A DNA stretch of 64,000 bases, from positions 62,001-126,000 of the forward strand of contig NZ_JARVWS010000001.1 in the NCBI RefSeq assembly GCF_029846275.1. The letters run 5' to 3'. Shown piece after piece: positions 55,160 through 63,861 of the stretch (the first letter of the stretch is position 1; the number at the start of each line of letters is the position of its first letter). Below the pieces are notes generated by a model. The model ran no database searches and was not told the origin of the DNA. It was given only the letters and a program-made list of their open reading frames with translations. This DNA comes from Nocardioides sp. CER19 (GTDB lineage Bacteria; Actinomycetota; Actinomycetes; Propionibacteriales; Nocardioidaceae). Both the position numbers and the translations under genes were made by a program.

Positions 55160-55534
55160 TCAGAACCCCAGCTTGAAGGGCGAGTCGGGATCGTCCGACC
55201 CGCCGAGCCCGCCAAGGCCGCCGGCGAGCGGGCCGAGCGACTGGCTGGCGAGGGCGTCGGCCTGCTGCTTCGCGTCGCGGTAGGCCGCGATGATGAGGTC
55301 GCTGAGGTCGGAGAGGCTGTCGGCGTCCTCGCCGTCGAACTCGCCGGCCTTGATGTCGACGCGTTGCAGCTCGCCGACCCCGTTGACCGTCACCGTGACG
55401 GCGCCGCCCGCGACGGTGCCGTCGACGGTCGTCTCGGCCAGCTGCGCCTGGGCGTTCGCGAGCTGCTCCTGCATCTGCTGGGCCTGGCCCAGGAGGGCGT
55501 TGAGGTCGAGGCCGCCGAAGGGGTTGTCGGTCAT
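55160..55534 (-). CDS. YbaB/EbfC nucleoid-associated protein
   Basis: A 124-residue small DNA-binding protein. [20 protein letters not shown] near 21-40 and [19 protein letters not shown] near 48-66 fit YbaB/EbfC. It is a tweezer-like dimer that binds duplex DNA, and the gene is classically placed between dnaX and recR. The tail is Gly-rich. ATG 55534 lies 13 bases after dnaX ends. Confidence 0.92.
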   Translation of the reverse strand: MTDNPFGGLDLNALLGQAQQMQEQLANAQAQLAETTVDGTVAGGAVTVTVNGVGELQRVDIKAGEFDGEDADSLSDLSDLIIAAYRDAKQQADALASQSLGPLAGGLGGLGGSDDPDSPFKLGF

Positions 55535-55547
55535 GAACCCAACTCTC

Positions 55548-57776
55548 TCACTGGTGGCGAATCTCTTCGATGATCTGGGCACCCAGCTCGCGCTCGAGCA
55601 GCTCGGCGCCGGCGAGGTTGTCGATGTCCGCGTCGAGGTCGTCGGGGTGGGCGTGGGCGTCGGCGGCGCGCAGCTCCTCGGCCGTCGTGTCGGTCGCGCG
55701 GCCACCGGTGCGGGTCGGCTGGATGGCCCCTCGCGCGGCGTCGATGGCGCGGCCGTCGAGGCGGTTCTCGACCGGCTGCTCCTCCGGGAGGTCCCACGGC
55801 GGCGGATCCGGCGCCTCAGACGCCTGCGGAGGCTCGGGCGGCGGGGGCTGGTCGACCGGCGGGGCATGCTCGGCCGGGGCGTGCTGAGCCGGCTGGGACT
55901 GCGGGGCCTGCGGGGCCTGCGCGGCCTGCTGGACCGGCGGGCGCTGAGGCGGCGGGGCCGCGCCGGGCTGCACGCCGGGGTCGACGATCGCCTCGATCCG
56001 CCACTCGGCGCCGATGACGTTGACCAGCGCCTGCTTCAGGTGGGGCTCGTGACCGCCGCTGGCGTACTGCTCCCGCAGCCCCGGCGTCGTGAACCCGATC
56101 GTGAGGGTGTCGCCCTGGAGACCGACCACCTGGGCATGGCTGCTCAGCAGCGCCCAGGTCGCGCGGCGCAGGCCGCTCAGCGCCTGGATCACGTCGGGCC
56201 ACAGCCGGCGGGCGTCGACGACCGTGAGGCCGCCGGTCGCCGGCTCGCCGGGGGCGGGCGGAGTCGGCGCAGGGGGTGCTGACCGGGGTGCTTCCTGAGG
56301 TGCCGCCTGAGGTGGGGTCGCCGGGGTGGGCACCGTGGGCACCGTGGGCACCGTGGGCGCCGCCGCGGGCGGTGACTGGTCGACGTTCTGCGCTGCCGGA
56401 ACGGTTGACTGCTCACCGCCGGCCGGAGCGGGCGGTGACTGCTCGACCGGTCCGGGCTGGGCAATGGTTGACGGCGCACCGGGGGCGGCCGGGGCCGCGG
56501 GGGCCGCGGGGGCGACGGGCTCCGGCGTCGGCGCGGTCGCCCGCGGCGCCGGGCGGTCCTGGGCGGGCGGCGCCTGGGCGACGACGGGTGCGATGGTCGG
56601 CGTACCGCTCACGGACAGGCGTCGCTCGACCCGGTCGAGCCGGGCCGCGAGCCCCTCGGTCCCGTGGTCCGCACCCGGCAGGAGCACACGCGCGCAGATG
56701 AGCTCGAGCAGCAGCCGCGGCGCGGTCGCGCCGCGCATCTCGGTGAGGCCGGTCGCGACGAGGTCGGCGGCGCGCGACAGGTCGGCACCACCGAACCGGC
56801 CGGCCTGGGCGACGAGGCGCTCGCCCGCGTCGGGAGCGACGTCGATGAGTCCCGTCGCGGGGGCGTCGGGCACCGCGGACACGATCACGAGGTCGCGCAG
56901 GCGGCGGAGCAGGTCCTCGGTGAAGCGGCGGGGGTCCTGCCCGGTCTCGATCACCTTGTCGACGACGCCGAACACGGCCGAGCCGTCGGCCGCCGCGAAC
57001 GCGTCCACGACCTCGTCGAGCAGCGAGTCGGGGGTGTAGCCGAGCAGTCCGGCGGCGAGGTCGTAGGTCACGCCCTCGGGGCCGGCACCGCCGAGCAGCT
57101 GGTCCATCACCGACAGGGTGTCGCGGGCCGACCCACCGCCGGCGCGGACGATCAGCGGAAGTGCGGCGGGCTCGACGGCGACGCCCTCCTTCTCGCAGAT
57201 CTCCGAGAGGTAGGACGACAGCAGTCGCGGCGGGATCAGCCGGAACGGGTAGTGGTGCGTACGCGACCGGATGGTCGGGATGACCTTGTCAGGCTCGGTC
57301 GTCGCGAAGATGAAGCGCAGGTGCGGCGGTGGCTCCTCGACGAGTTTGAGCAACGCGTTGAAGCCCTGCGCCGAGACCATGTGGGCCTCGTCGATGATGT
57401 AGACCTTGTAGCGGCTGCGCACCGGCGCGAAGAACGCCTTCTCCCGCAGGTCACGGGCGTCGTCGACGCCGCCGTGCGAGGCCGCGTCGATCTCGATGAC
57501 GTCGATGCTGCCCGGACCGCCGCGGGCGAGGTCGCGGCAGGACACGCACTCACCGCACGGGTCGGCGATGGGCGCCTTCTCGCAGTTGAGCGCCCGCGCG
57601 AGGATCCGCGCGCTGGTGGTCTTGCCGCAGCCGCGCGGACCTGAGAACAGATAGGCGTGGTTGACCCGGTTGTTGGCGAGCGCGGCGCGCAGCGGCGTGG
57701 TGACGTGCTCTTGGCCGATGACCTCGGCGAACGTCTCGGGCCGGTAGCGGCGGTAAAGCGCCAGGGGTGACTCCAC
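55548..57776 (-). CDS. dnaX: DNA polymerase III subunits gamma and tau
   Basis: Clamp-loader ATPase of 742 residues. Walker A is GPRGCGKTT near 44-52. The zinc knuckle cysteines start at NCEKAP and continue as DPCGECVSC near 70-80. Walker B is YIIDEAHM near 119-126, the sensor I region FIFATTEPDKVIPTIRSR near 152-169, and domain III runs to about 370. A long Pro/Ala linker (about 390-560) precedes the tau C-terminal domain (about 560-640), followed by a second Pro/Gln-rich tail. No A-rich slippery site for gamma production was seen. TAGGGT six bases before GTG 57776 indicates leaderless transcription. Confidence 0.95.
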   Translation of the reverse strand: MESPLALYRRYRPETFAEVIGQEHVTTPLRAALANNRVNHAYLFSGPRGCGKTTSARILARALNCEKAPIADPCGECVSCRDLARGGPGSIDVIEIDAASHGGVDDARDLREKAFFAPVRSRYKVYIIDEAHMVSAQGFNALLKLVEEPPPHLRFIFATTEPDKVIPTIRSRTHHYPFRLIPPRLLSSYLSEICEKEGVAVEPAALPLIVRAGGGSARDTLSVMDQLLGGAGPEGVTYDLAAGLLGYTPDSLLDEVVDAFAAADGSAVFGVVDKVIETGQDPRRFTEDLLRRLRDLVIVSAVPDAPATGLIDVAPDAGERLVAQAGRFGGADLSRAADLVATGLTEMRGATAPRLLLELICARVLLPGADHGTEGLAARLDRVERRLSVSGTPTIAPVVAQAPPAQDRPAPRATAPTPEPVAPAAPAAPAAPGAPSTIAQPGPVEQSPPAPAGGEQSTVPAAQNVDQSPPAAAPTVPTVPTVPTPATPPQAAPQEAPRSAPPAPTPPAPGEPATGGLTVVDARRLWPDVIQALSGLRRATWALLSSHAQVVGLQGDTLTIGFTTPGLREQYASGGHEPHLKQALVNVIGAEWRIEAIVDPGVQPGAAPPPQRPPVQQAAQAPQAPQSQPAQHAPAEHAPPVDQPPPPEPPQASEAPDPPPWDLPEEQPVENRLDGRAIDAARGAIQPTRTGGRATDTTAEELRAADAHAHPDDLDADIDNLAGAELLERELGAQIIEEIRHQ

Positions 57777-57782
57777 GCGGAA

Positions 57783-57788
57783 ACCCTA
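57783..57788 (-). promoter_or_regulatory. -10 element for leaderless dnaX
   Basis: TAGGGT on the minus strand, six bases, GTG at 57776. It would drive the dnaX-ybaB-recR-DUF5063 operon. Confidence 0.55.
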
Positions 57789-57882
57789 ACCAGCGGGACC
57801 GACAGCCGGTAGGCGGGCGGCCGGCGCTGGGAGTGCTCGTCGAGCGAGGCAGCCCAATCGGCAGTTCCGGGGCATGAAAAGG

Positions 57883-57966
57883 CCCCCCACGCACCCGGCA
57901 GAGCTCGCTTATCCTTGCTGCCTTCCGGCCCTGGGGAGGTTCGGCAAGATGCCGCCACGTGGGGGG
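57883..57966 (-). ncRNA. ffs: Signal recognition particle RNA (4.5S type)
   Basis: On the minus strand the ends CCCCCC(ACGTGG) and (GCGTGG)GGGG pair. The apical domain contains the conserved GGGCCGGAAGGCAGC Ffh-binding hairpin. Length is about 84 bases, the small bacterial type without Alu domain. A TTTTC run after the closing GGGGGGCC ends transcription. The SRP RNA beside dnaX is a common actinobacterial order. Confidence 0.93.
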
Positions 57967-58056
57967 TTGCCGGGGAGTCTAGGCGAGCCGTGGTGGGGCC
58001 ACCAAAGCGAGCAGACGATTTCGCCGTCGCGCCACCCGGCCGATACCCTCCTCCAC

Positions 58057-58144
58057 GGAGCTGTCGCCTAGTGGCCTATGGCGCTCGCTTGGAAAGCGGG
58101 TTGGGTTAACGCCCTCGGGGGTTCGAATCCCCCCAGCTCCGCCA
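58057..58144 (+). tRNA. tRNA-Ser (GGA anticodon)
   Basis: A class II tRNA: acceptor GGAGCTG/CAGCTCC, anticodon arm CTCGC-TTGGAAA-GCGGG (anticodon GGA), a long variable arm and T-arm GGGGGTTCGAATCCCCC. Discriminator G, CCA encoded at 58142-58144. Confidence 0.97.
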
Positions 58145-58146
58145 CT

Positions 58147-58180
58147 CGAGGGCGCCGACCGATGTCGGCGCCCTCGTGTC
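58147..58180. terminator. Terminator between tRNA-Ser and T7SS genes
   Basis: A 13-bp perfect stem CGAGGGCGCCGAC / GTCGGCGCCCTCG with loop CGAT, followed by TGTCGTCTTC. It can serve both convergent units. Confidence 0.8.
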
Positions 58181-58209
58181 GTCTTCGCCCACACCTCCGG
58201 TCCGACCCG

Positions 58210-58368
58210 TCACCACCACCGCCGCAGCACCTCGACGCCGACGAGGATCCCGCTCACGACGAGGCCGGCCGCGACCGGCCGCAGCACCCCGGGCAACGGC
58301 TCGGCACGCCCCAGGAACGCCGCGACCAGCCGTCTGCGCTCGTAGCCGGCCGCCTCGATCTCGCTCAC
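58210..58368 (-). CDS. Small membrane protein at end of T7SS operon
   Basis: A 52-residue protein (MSEIEAAGYERRRLVAAFLG...) with a basic N-terminal half and one membrane span near 29-47 ending RRWW. The GTG start overlaps the eccD stop (GTGA), so it is translated with it. No family recognised. The position hints at an accessory subunit of the secretion membrane complex. Confidence 0.65.
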   Translation of the reverse strand: MSEIEAAGYERRRLVAAFLGRAEPLPGVLRPVAAGLVVSGILVGVEVLRRWW

Positions 58369-59609
58369 GGCAACGACTCCAGGGCGCCACTGGCGAGGAC
58401 GAGGAGCGGTGCGAGCGCGACCAGGCAGGCCGTCTCGAGCGCCGTCAGCAGCGGCCGCACCAGCACACCCGACGTCCGGGACCGCAGCTGCGGTGCCGCG
58501 AGCAGTACGCCGCCCGCGCCGGCCAGCACGACCGATCCGACCGTCCGCCACGCCGGGTGCGCACCGAGTGCGACGACCGCCGTCGCGAGCAGGCCCAGCG
58601 CACCGGCCGAGAGCCCGGGCAGCGCGTCGATCGGCGACGGGTGGTGCCGCGCCCGCAGCAGCGCGAGCACCGACGCACAGCCGGCCAGCGCGACGCCGGC
58701 GGTGCCGTGCCCGGCCACCGCCGGCGTGACCGCGACCTGGACGGCGGCGAGTCCGACCGCCAGTCCCACCATCAGCTCGCGGGCCACGCGCGCCTCGTCG
58801 GCCAGTCGGCCGAGGTCGACCCGGCCGCGCGGGCGGGAGAGGTGCCCGACGGCCACCCAGGGCGTGGCCGCGGCCAGCAGGACGACGAGGCCGAGCAGCA
58901 CACCCGCCAGCACGGGCACGGGTACCGCCCGTACGGCGAGGACGGCACCCACGACGGCACCCGCCGTCCCGATGACGAGCGCGGGCAGCAGCCACAACCG
59001 CCGGAACGGCAGCCCCGCCATGGCGACCGCGGCCACGCCGAGGACGGCGCCTCCGGCCGCCGCCCACACCACCCCGGCACCCGGCCGCAGGTCGCTGGCG
59101 AGGAGGCCGGCGGCGACGCCGGCGTAGGCGCAGGAGCCGGTCGCCGCGACGACCGCCGACCGAGGCGCCGCCCGGGCGCCCCCGAGCGCACCGGCGAGCA
59201 GGAGGAGCGCCAGCGCCCCGGCGTACCTCGCCTCGCCGGCGAGCGCGACCGAGGCCGCCCCGAGGAGGAGAAGGAACGCCGCGGCTGTCGCCGCCAGCCA
59301 GTCCGGCAGGTTTCCCGGTGAAGCGGACTCCACCAGTACCTCCGCGGGGTCGTCGTGGACCACCGGAGGCGGGGGCGGCAGCGCCAAAGTGAGCACCGCA
59401 CCGTCCGGCACGTCCTGAGGCGCGAGCCCGGCGGCGTCGTCGAGGACCGAACCGCTGGCGGTGCACAGTCGCAGGCCGTCGTGGGACACCAGGCCGAGGC
59501 GGCGCGCGAGACCCGGCACCAGCTCGGCGACCGGCAGGGCGGGCGGGACCGCCAGGTCGAGTCGGCGCCCGGCGCCGACCACGCTGATCCGCAGCAGGGC
59601 GGTGGTCAC
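58365..59609 (-). CDS. eccD: EccD-like type VII secretion integral membrane protein
   Basis: A 414-residue protein. The N-terminal ubiquitin-like YukD domain (about 1-80, LLRISVVGAGRRLDLAVPPA) is followed by a short Pro linker and about 11 membrane spans (about 108-412). This is the EccD architecture, the channel-lining dimer of ESX systems. GTG 59609 overlaps the WXG100 stop. It is somewhat shorter than mycobacterial EccD (about 500 residues), mainly in loops. Confidence 0.87.
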   Translation of the reverse strand: MTTALLRISVVGAGRRLDLAVPPALPVAELVPGLARRLGLVSHDGLRLCTASGSVLDDAAGLAPQDVPDGAVLTLALPPPPPVVHDDPAEVLVESASPGNLPDWLAATAAAFLLLLGAASVALAGEARYAGALALLLLAGALGGARAAPRSAVVAATGSCAYAGVAAGLLASDLRPGAGVVWAAAGGAVLGVAAVAMAGLPFRRLWLLPALVIGTAGAVVGAVLAVRAVPVPVLAGVLLGLVVLLAAATPWVAVGHLSRPRGRVDLGRLADEARVARELMVGLAVGLAAVQVAVTPAVAGHGTAGVALAGCASVLALLRARHHPSPIDALPGLSAGALGLLATAVVALGAHPAWRTVGSVVLAGAGGVLLAAPQLRSRTSGVLVRPLLTALETACLVALAPLLVLASGALESLP

Positions 59610-59896
59610 CGGAACGCCCGGGCTCCGGCCTGGTCGGCTCCCCGGTAGGCCTCCTGGGCGGCGCCCACCGCGGCGCCGAGGCGGGCGAGCAGCAGGCGCA
59701 TCTCGCCCTGGGCCGACTCCCAGACGGCCTTGGCCTCGAGGTAGGCCTCCTGCGCGGAGCCGTACCACTGGCCGTTGAGCGGAGCGAGCTCGGCCGCGAG
59801 GCGCTCGATCCGCTCCTCAGAGGCCGCCACGGCGCGCGCGAGGTCGGCCGCGGCCTGCTGCAGGGCCGGGTGGTCGACGACGATGAGGTCGGACAT
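59606..59896 (-). CDS. WXG100-family protein (ESAT-6-like), first
   Basis: A 96-residue helical hairpin. Helix 1 lies at about 8-38, the turn is NGQWYGSAQEAY with the WxG motif near 43-45, and helix 2 runs from about 50 to 86. C-terminal tail YRGADQAGARAFR. No clear YxxxD/E export signal is seen after helix 2 (YRGAD has Y-xxx-D spacing and could serve). The gene follows the second WXG100 gene by nine bases and overlaps eccD. Confidence 0.88.
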   Translation of the reverse strand: MSDLIVVDHPALQQAAADLARAVAASEERIERLAAELAPLNGQWYGSAQEAYLEAKAVWESAQGEMRLLLARLGAAVGAAQEAYRGADQAGARAFR

Positions 59897-59905
59897 GAGC
59901 GGCTC

Positions 59906-60229
59906 CTAGCGCTGCGACGGGCCGAGGCGGGAGGCGAAGGCGCCCAGCGCGGCGGCCTGCGCGTGGTCGGTGGCGAGGTTGAGCCGTTCGACGGCGGCGA
60001 GCTGGTCGTGGAACCACTGCAGCTTGGCGGTGACCCGCAGCTGCTGGCGTTCCCACTCGGCGTACGCCGAGGTGAAGGAACGCCCACCTGCCCCCTGCCA
60101 GCGGGAGCCGAGCGCGACCTGGCTGCTGAGCGTGGCGAGCAGGCCGTCGAGATCGGCCTTGGCGGAGAGGGCGAGGCCGGCGGCGCGGGCGAGCGCGCCG
60201 ACCTCCTGACCGGTGACGCTGACGGACAT
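59906..60229 (-). CDS. WXG100-family protein (ESAT-6-like), second
   Basis: A 107-residue helical-hairpin protein with GSRWQGAGGRSF near 41-52 (W-Q-G, the WxG turn) and long flanking helices. With the adjacent WXG100 protein it probably forms a heterodimer exported by the EccC/EccD machine. AGGAGCT lies before ATG 60229. It starts the minus-strand T7SS operon, divergent from eccC across 164 bases. Confidence 0.88.
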   Translation of the reverse strand: MSVSVTGQEVGALARAAGLALSAKADLDGLLATLSSQVALGSRWQGAGGRSFTSAYAEWERQQLRVTAKLQWFHDQLAAVERLNLATDHAQAAALGAFASRLGPSQR

Positions 60230-60393
60230 GGGAGCTCCTTCCTGTGCGGCGCGGGCGCACCGCGGTCAGGGACCCCTGCCCGGGGCCGGCGTGCCGAAAC
60301 CGCGCGCCGGGGTTTTCCACAGTCCGGGTGGAAGGCGGGGCGGAGTGTCCGCGGCCGCGCCTAGCGTTCGGTGCATCTCGGGAAGGAGCTGAC

Positions 60394-63300
60394 GTGGATC
60401 GGATCGTGCTGCGACCGCCGCCGGGGGTGGAGCGGACCGGCGCCGGCGGCGGGCTGGGCGCCCTCCCCGTGCTGGGCAGCCTGGGCTCGATCGGGCTCGT
60501 GGCCACCATGGCGGCCGGGCGCCGGGCGTACGCCGGCATCGGGCTGTTCGTCGTCGTCACTCTGCTGGTCGCCGTGGCCCAGGTGGAGCGGCAGCGGGGG
60601 CAGCGGCGGCGGTCCGCGGATGCGGCACGGCGCGACTACCTCGCCCATCTCGCCGTCGTGCGCGACGCCGTCCGCGCCGCCGGCGCGACCCAGCGCGCCA
60701 GCGCCGGCGCGCGGCATCCGCCACCGGCCGCGCTCGCCGCACTCGCCGAGTGCGGGGCGCTCCGGCCGGATGACGGGCTCCTCGTGAGGTACGGCGTCGC
60801 CGACCTGCCGCTCGACGCCGCACCCGCCGTCCCGGAGATCGGCGCGCGGGCGGACCCGTTCTGCGCCGATGCCGTACGACGACTGGTGGCCGCGCACGCG
60901 TCCTGCCCCGGTCTGCCGGCGACCGTCGACCTGGCTGCCACCGCCGAGCTCACCGCTCCACCCGCGACCGCCCGCGCACTGGTCTGCTCCGCCGCAGGTT
61001 GCCCCGCCGTCACGGTGGCGGTGCTGGCCACCGAGGACGTCCGCGCACGCTGGGAGTGGGTGAAGTGGCTCCCGCAGGCGACCAGCCGGCTCGCCGGTGA
61101 CGCTGTCGGACCGCGCCGCCTGGTGGCCGGCTCGATGACCGAGCTGGCGCCGTGGCTCCCGGACCGCGGACACCTTCTCGTCGTCGTCGACGGCGTGCCA
61201 CCACCACCGATCGACCGGCCGACCACCGTGCTCCGCGTCGCCGACCACGTGTCCGCCGACGGCAGACCCCTTCCCGGGATCCCGGACGACTGCCCCGTCG
61301 AGGTGGCCGAGGCGTTCGCCCGGCGGTCCGGCGGCGGCGTCCGGTCGGCGCTCTTCCCCGCCGACCCGGATTGGTCACCGCGGCGCCCGGCCGACCGGCT
61401 CCGGGTGCCGCTCGGCACGTCAGACACCGGCGAGGAGGTCCTGCTCGACCTCAAGGAGTCGGCCCTCGGCGGCTCGGGCCCGCACGGCGCGGTGATCGGT
61501 GCGACCGGGTCCGGCAAGTCCGAGCTGCTCCGTGCGCTCGTCCTTCGGCTCGCGCTCACCCATCCACCGGCCGACCTCAACCTGGTGCTGGTCGACTTCA
61601 AGGGCGGTGCCGCGTTCGACGGCCTGGCCGGCCTGCCGCACGTCTCGGCGCTGATCACCAACCTCGCCGACGAGCTCGACCTGCTCGACCGGACCGCCGA
61701 CGCGCTCACCGGCGAGCTGACCAGGCGCCAGGAGGTCGTCCGCGCGGCCGACGGCGACCGGAGCGGCCTGCCCACGCTGCTGGTCGTGGTCGACGAGTTC
61801 GCCGAGCTCCTCACCGCCCGTCCCGACCTCGACGAGCTCTTCCTGACGCTCGGCCGGCTCGGACGAGGGCTGGGCATCCACCTGCTGCTGGCCTCGCAGC
61901 GCCTGGGCGAAGGCCGGTGGCGCGGCCTGGAGTCGCACCTGTCCTACCGGATCGGCCTGCGCACCTTCACCGCCGAGGAGTCCCGCGCCGTGCTGGGCGT
62001 GCTCGACGCCTACGAGCTACCGCCGACACCCGGCCTCGGCTACCTCCGGACCGATCCGCACACCCTCACCCGGTTCCGCGCGCCGTACGTCGGCACCGTG
62101 CTGCACCGCCCGGCCGACCCGGCCCGGGTGCTCCCGTTCACCGCCGCACCGGTCGGCGGTCCGGTGACGGAGGCCGTGCCTCTCGTCCACGCCGCCGCCG
62201 CGGCCATGACGGGCCGCAGCAGCGCCCACCGGATCTGGCTGCCGCCGCTCGATCGGTCCGCGACGCTGGGGGACCTCCTGCCAGGGATCGAGCACGACCC
62301 GATCCGCGGGTTCGGACAGGCGTCCCCGACCGTCCCGCTCGGTGAGATCGACCGGCCGCTGCTGCAGCGGCGTGACCGGCTGGAGGTCGACCTCACCGCT
62401 GGCCACGTCGCCGTGGTCGGCGCACCCGGCAGCGGCCGCAGCAGCCTCCTGCGGACCGCCGTCGCCGGTCTGGCGCTGACCCGGACGCCGGAGGAGGTCT
62501 CGATCCACCTGCTCGACCTCGGCGGCAGGCTCGCGCCGCTCACGCACCTTCCGCACGTGGCGGGTGCGGCCGGTCGGGCGGACCCCGAGCTCGCCGTCAG
62601 GATCGTCGGCGACCTCACCCGCGGTCCCGACCGGCCTGCGGTGCTGGTCGTCGACGACTGGGCGGTGTTGCGCCAGGACCTGCCGTACCTCGAGGAGGAG
62701 CTGACCCGGCTGGCGTCGCGGGGGCGGGCACTCGACGTGCACCTCGTGGTCGCGGCGGGTCGGTGGGCCGACCTGAGGGCGCCGGTGCGCGACGCCTTCG
62801 ACACCCGGATCGAGCTGAGGCTCGGCGAGCCTCTCGACTCCGAGGTCGATCGGCGGCTGGCCGCGGCCGTTCCGCGCGGACGGCCGGGCCGGGGCGTCGT
62901 CGACGGCGCACACTTCCTGGCGGCGCTGCCGCGGCTCGCGCCCGACACACGGACCGCCGACGAGGCGTTGACCGACCTGGTCGGGCAGGTCGCACGTCAG
63001 TGGCACGGCCCCACACCCCGGAGGCTGCGCCCGCTCCCGCGGCAGGTCACGCTCGACGAGCTGTCGGAGGACGGCCGTGTCCGGCTCGGCCTGTGCTCGG
63101 GCGACCATGCCGTTAGGACGCTGCCGACGTCCGGACACCTGATCGTGCTCGGCGACGGCGGCTCGGGTCGCACGACCCTGCTGCGGACGATCCTCCGCGA
63201 GATCACCCGGACGCGACCGCGCGACCAGGTGCTCGTCGTCGACCCACGCGGCACCCTGGCCGGCCAGGTGCGCCCCGAGCAGCTGTTGGCACATGTCGAC

Positions 63301-63699
63301 GAGCCGACCGCGACCGTGGGCGAGCTCGCCGATCTCCTCGACCGGCGGCTGCGGCCCGGCGCGGCCCCCGGACCCGCGGTCTGGGTCGTCGTCGACGACC
63401 TCGACCTCGTCGAGCCGACTCCCTGGCGTCCGCTGGTGCCGCTGCTGTCGCGAGGGACCGACGTCGGCCTGCGTCTCGTCGTCGCGAGGAGGACCGGCGG
63501 CGCCGCCCGCGCGTTCTACGAGCCGCTGCTCGGCATCCTGCGCGAGCTGCGGAGTCCCGGAGTGCTCCTGTCGGGTAGTCCCGAGGAAGGACCGCTGCTG
63601 CATGGGGTGCCGGCTCGGTCCGCACCCCCCGGTCGGGCGCGCTGGATCGGCAGGGACGGCGACGAAAACGCGTTCCAGGTGGCGTGGACGCCGCTCTAG
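60394..63699 (+). CDS. eccC: EccC-type FtsK/SpoIIIE ATPase, type VII secretion
   Basis: A 1101-residue motor protein. Two N-terminal spans (about 22-66) are followed by a DUF/stalk domain and three FtsK-like ATPase domains. Walker A of domain 1 is GATGSGKSE near 369, with Walker B VVVDEF near 465. Domains 2 and 3 have GAPGSGRSS near 676 and GDGGSGRTT near 921, with Arg in place of Lys. Domain 1 therefore should be the active ATPase, while 2 and 3 likely bind substrate signals. EccC recruits WXG100 dimers. GTG 60394 has GGAAGGAG six bases upstream. Confidence 0.93.
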   Translation: MDRIVLRPPPGVERTGAGGGLGALPVLGSLGSIGLVATMAAGRRAYAGIGLFVVVTLLVAVAQVERQRGQRRRSADAARRDYLAHLAVVRDAVRAAGATQRASAGARHPPPAALAALAECGALRPDDGLLVRYGVADLPLDAAPAVPEIGARADPFCADAVRRLVAAHASCPGLPATVDLAATAELTAPPATARALVCSAAGCPAVTVAVLATEDVRARWEWVKWLPQATSRLAGDAVGPRRLVAGSMTELAPWLPDRGHLLVVVDGVPPPPIDRPTTVLRVADHVSADGRPLPGIPDDCPVEVAEAFARRSGGGVRSALFPADPDWSPRRPADRLRVPLGTSDTGEEVLLDLKESALGGSGPHGAVIGATGSGKSELLRALVLRLALTHPPADLNLVLVDFKGGAAFDGLAGLPHVSALITNLADELDLLDRTADALTGELTRRQEVVRAADGDRSGLPTLLVVVDEFAELLTARPDLDELFLTLGRLGRGLGIHLLLASQRLGEGRWRGLESHLSYRIGLRTFTAEESRAVLGVLDAYELPPTPGLGYLRTDPHTLTRFRAPYVGTVLHRPADPARVLPFTAAPVGGPVTEAVPLVHAAAAAMTGRSSAHRIWLPPLDRSATLGDLLPGIEHDPIRGFGQASPTVPLGEIDRPLLQRRDRLEVDLTAGHVAVVGAPGSGRSSLLRTAVAGLALTRTPEEVSIHLLDLGGRLAPLTHLPHVAGAAGRADPELAVRIVGDLTRGPDRPAVLVVDDWAVLRQDLPYLEEELTRLASRGRALDVHLVVAAGRWADLRAPVRDAFDTRIELRLGEPLDSEVDRRLAAAVPRGRPGRGVVDGAHFLAALPRLAPDTRTADEALTDLVGQVARQWHGPTPRRLRPLPRQVTLDELSEDGRVRLGLCSGDHAVRTLPTSGHLIVLGDGGSGRTTLLRTILREITRTRPRDQVLVVDPRGTLAGQVRPEQLLAHVDEPTATVGELADLLDRRLRPGAAPGPAVWVVVDDLDLVEPTPWRPLVPLLSRGTDVGLRLVVARRTGGAARAFYEPLLGILRELRSPGVLLSGSPEEGPLLHGVPARSAPPGRARWIGRDGDENAFQVAWTPL

Positions 63700-63861
63700 G
63701 CTTGGATCGATCAAAGTGTTAAACTGATCCAAGTTGATAGACAAAGAGTACGAAACAAAACGCAGCCGTAACCTGAGGTCAACCTCCTGGCGATCTCGAC
63801 GGTGCAGGCTCGTCCCACCAAGGACAACACCAAGGACCAACAGACCCCCTAGGAGGTTGAG
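63700..63861. promoter_or_regulatory. AT-richer intergenic region with inverted repeat
   Basis: A 162-base gap, visibly lower in GC than the rest. CTTGGATC (63701-63708) and GATCCAAG (63726-63733) form an 8-bp inverted repeat around gatcaaagtgttaaact. TAGACA at 63738-63743 could be a -10. No gene is seen. Probably the control region of the following gene. Confidence 0.45.

Noticed and set aside
55548..57776. Programmed frameshift for a gamma subunit in dnaX
   Set aside because: No A-rich slippery heptamer with a downstream stem was found near the end of domain III.
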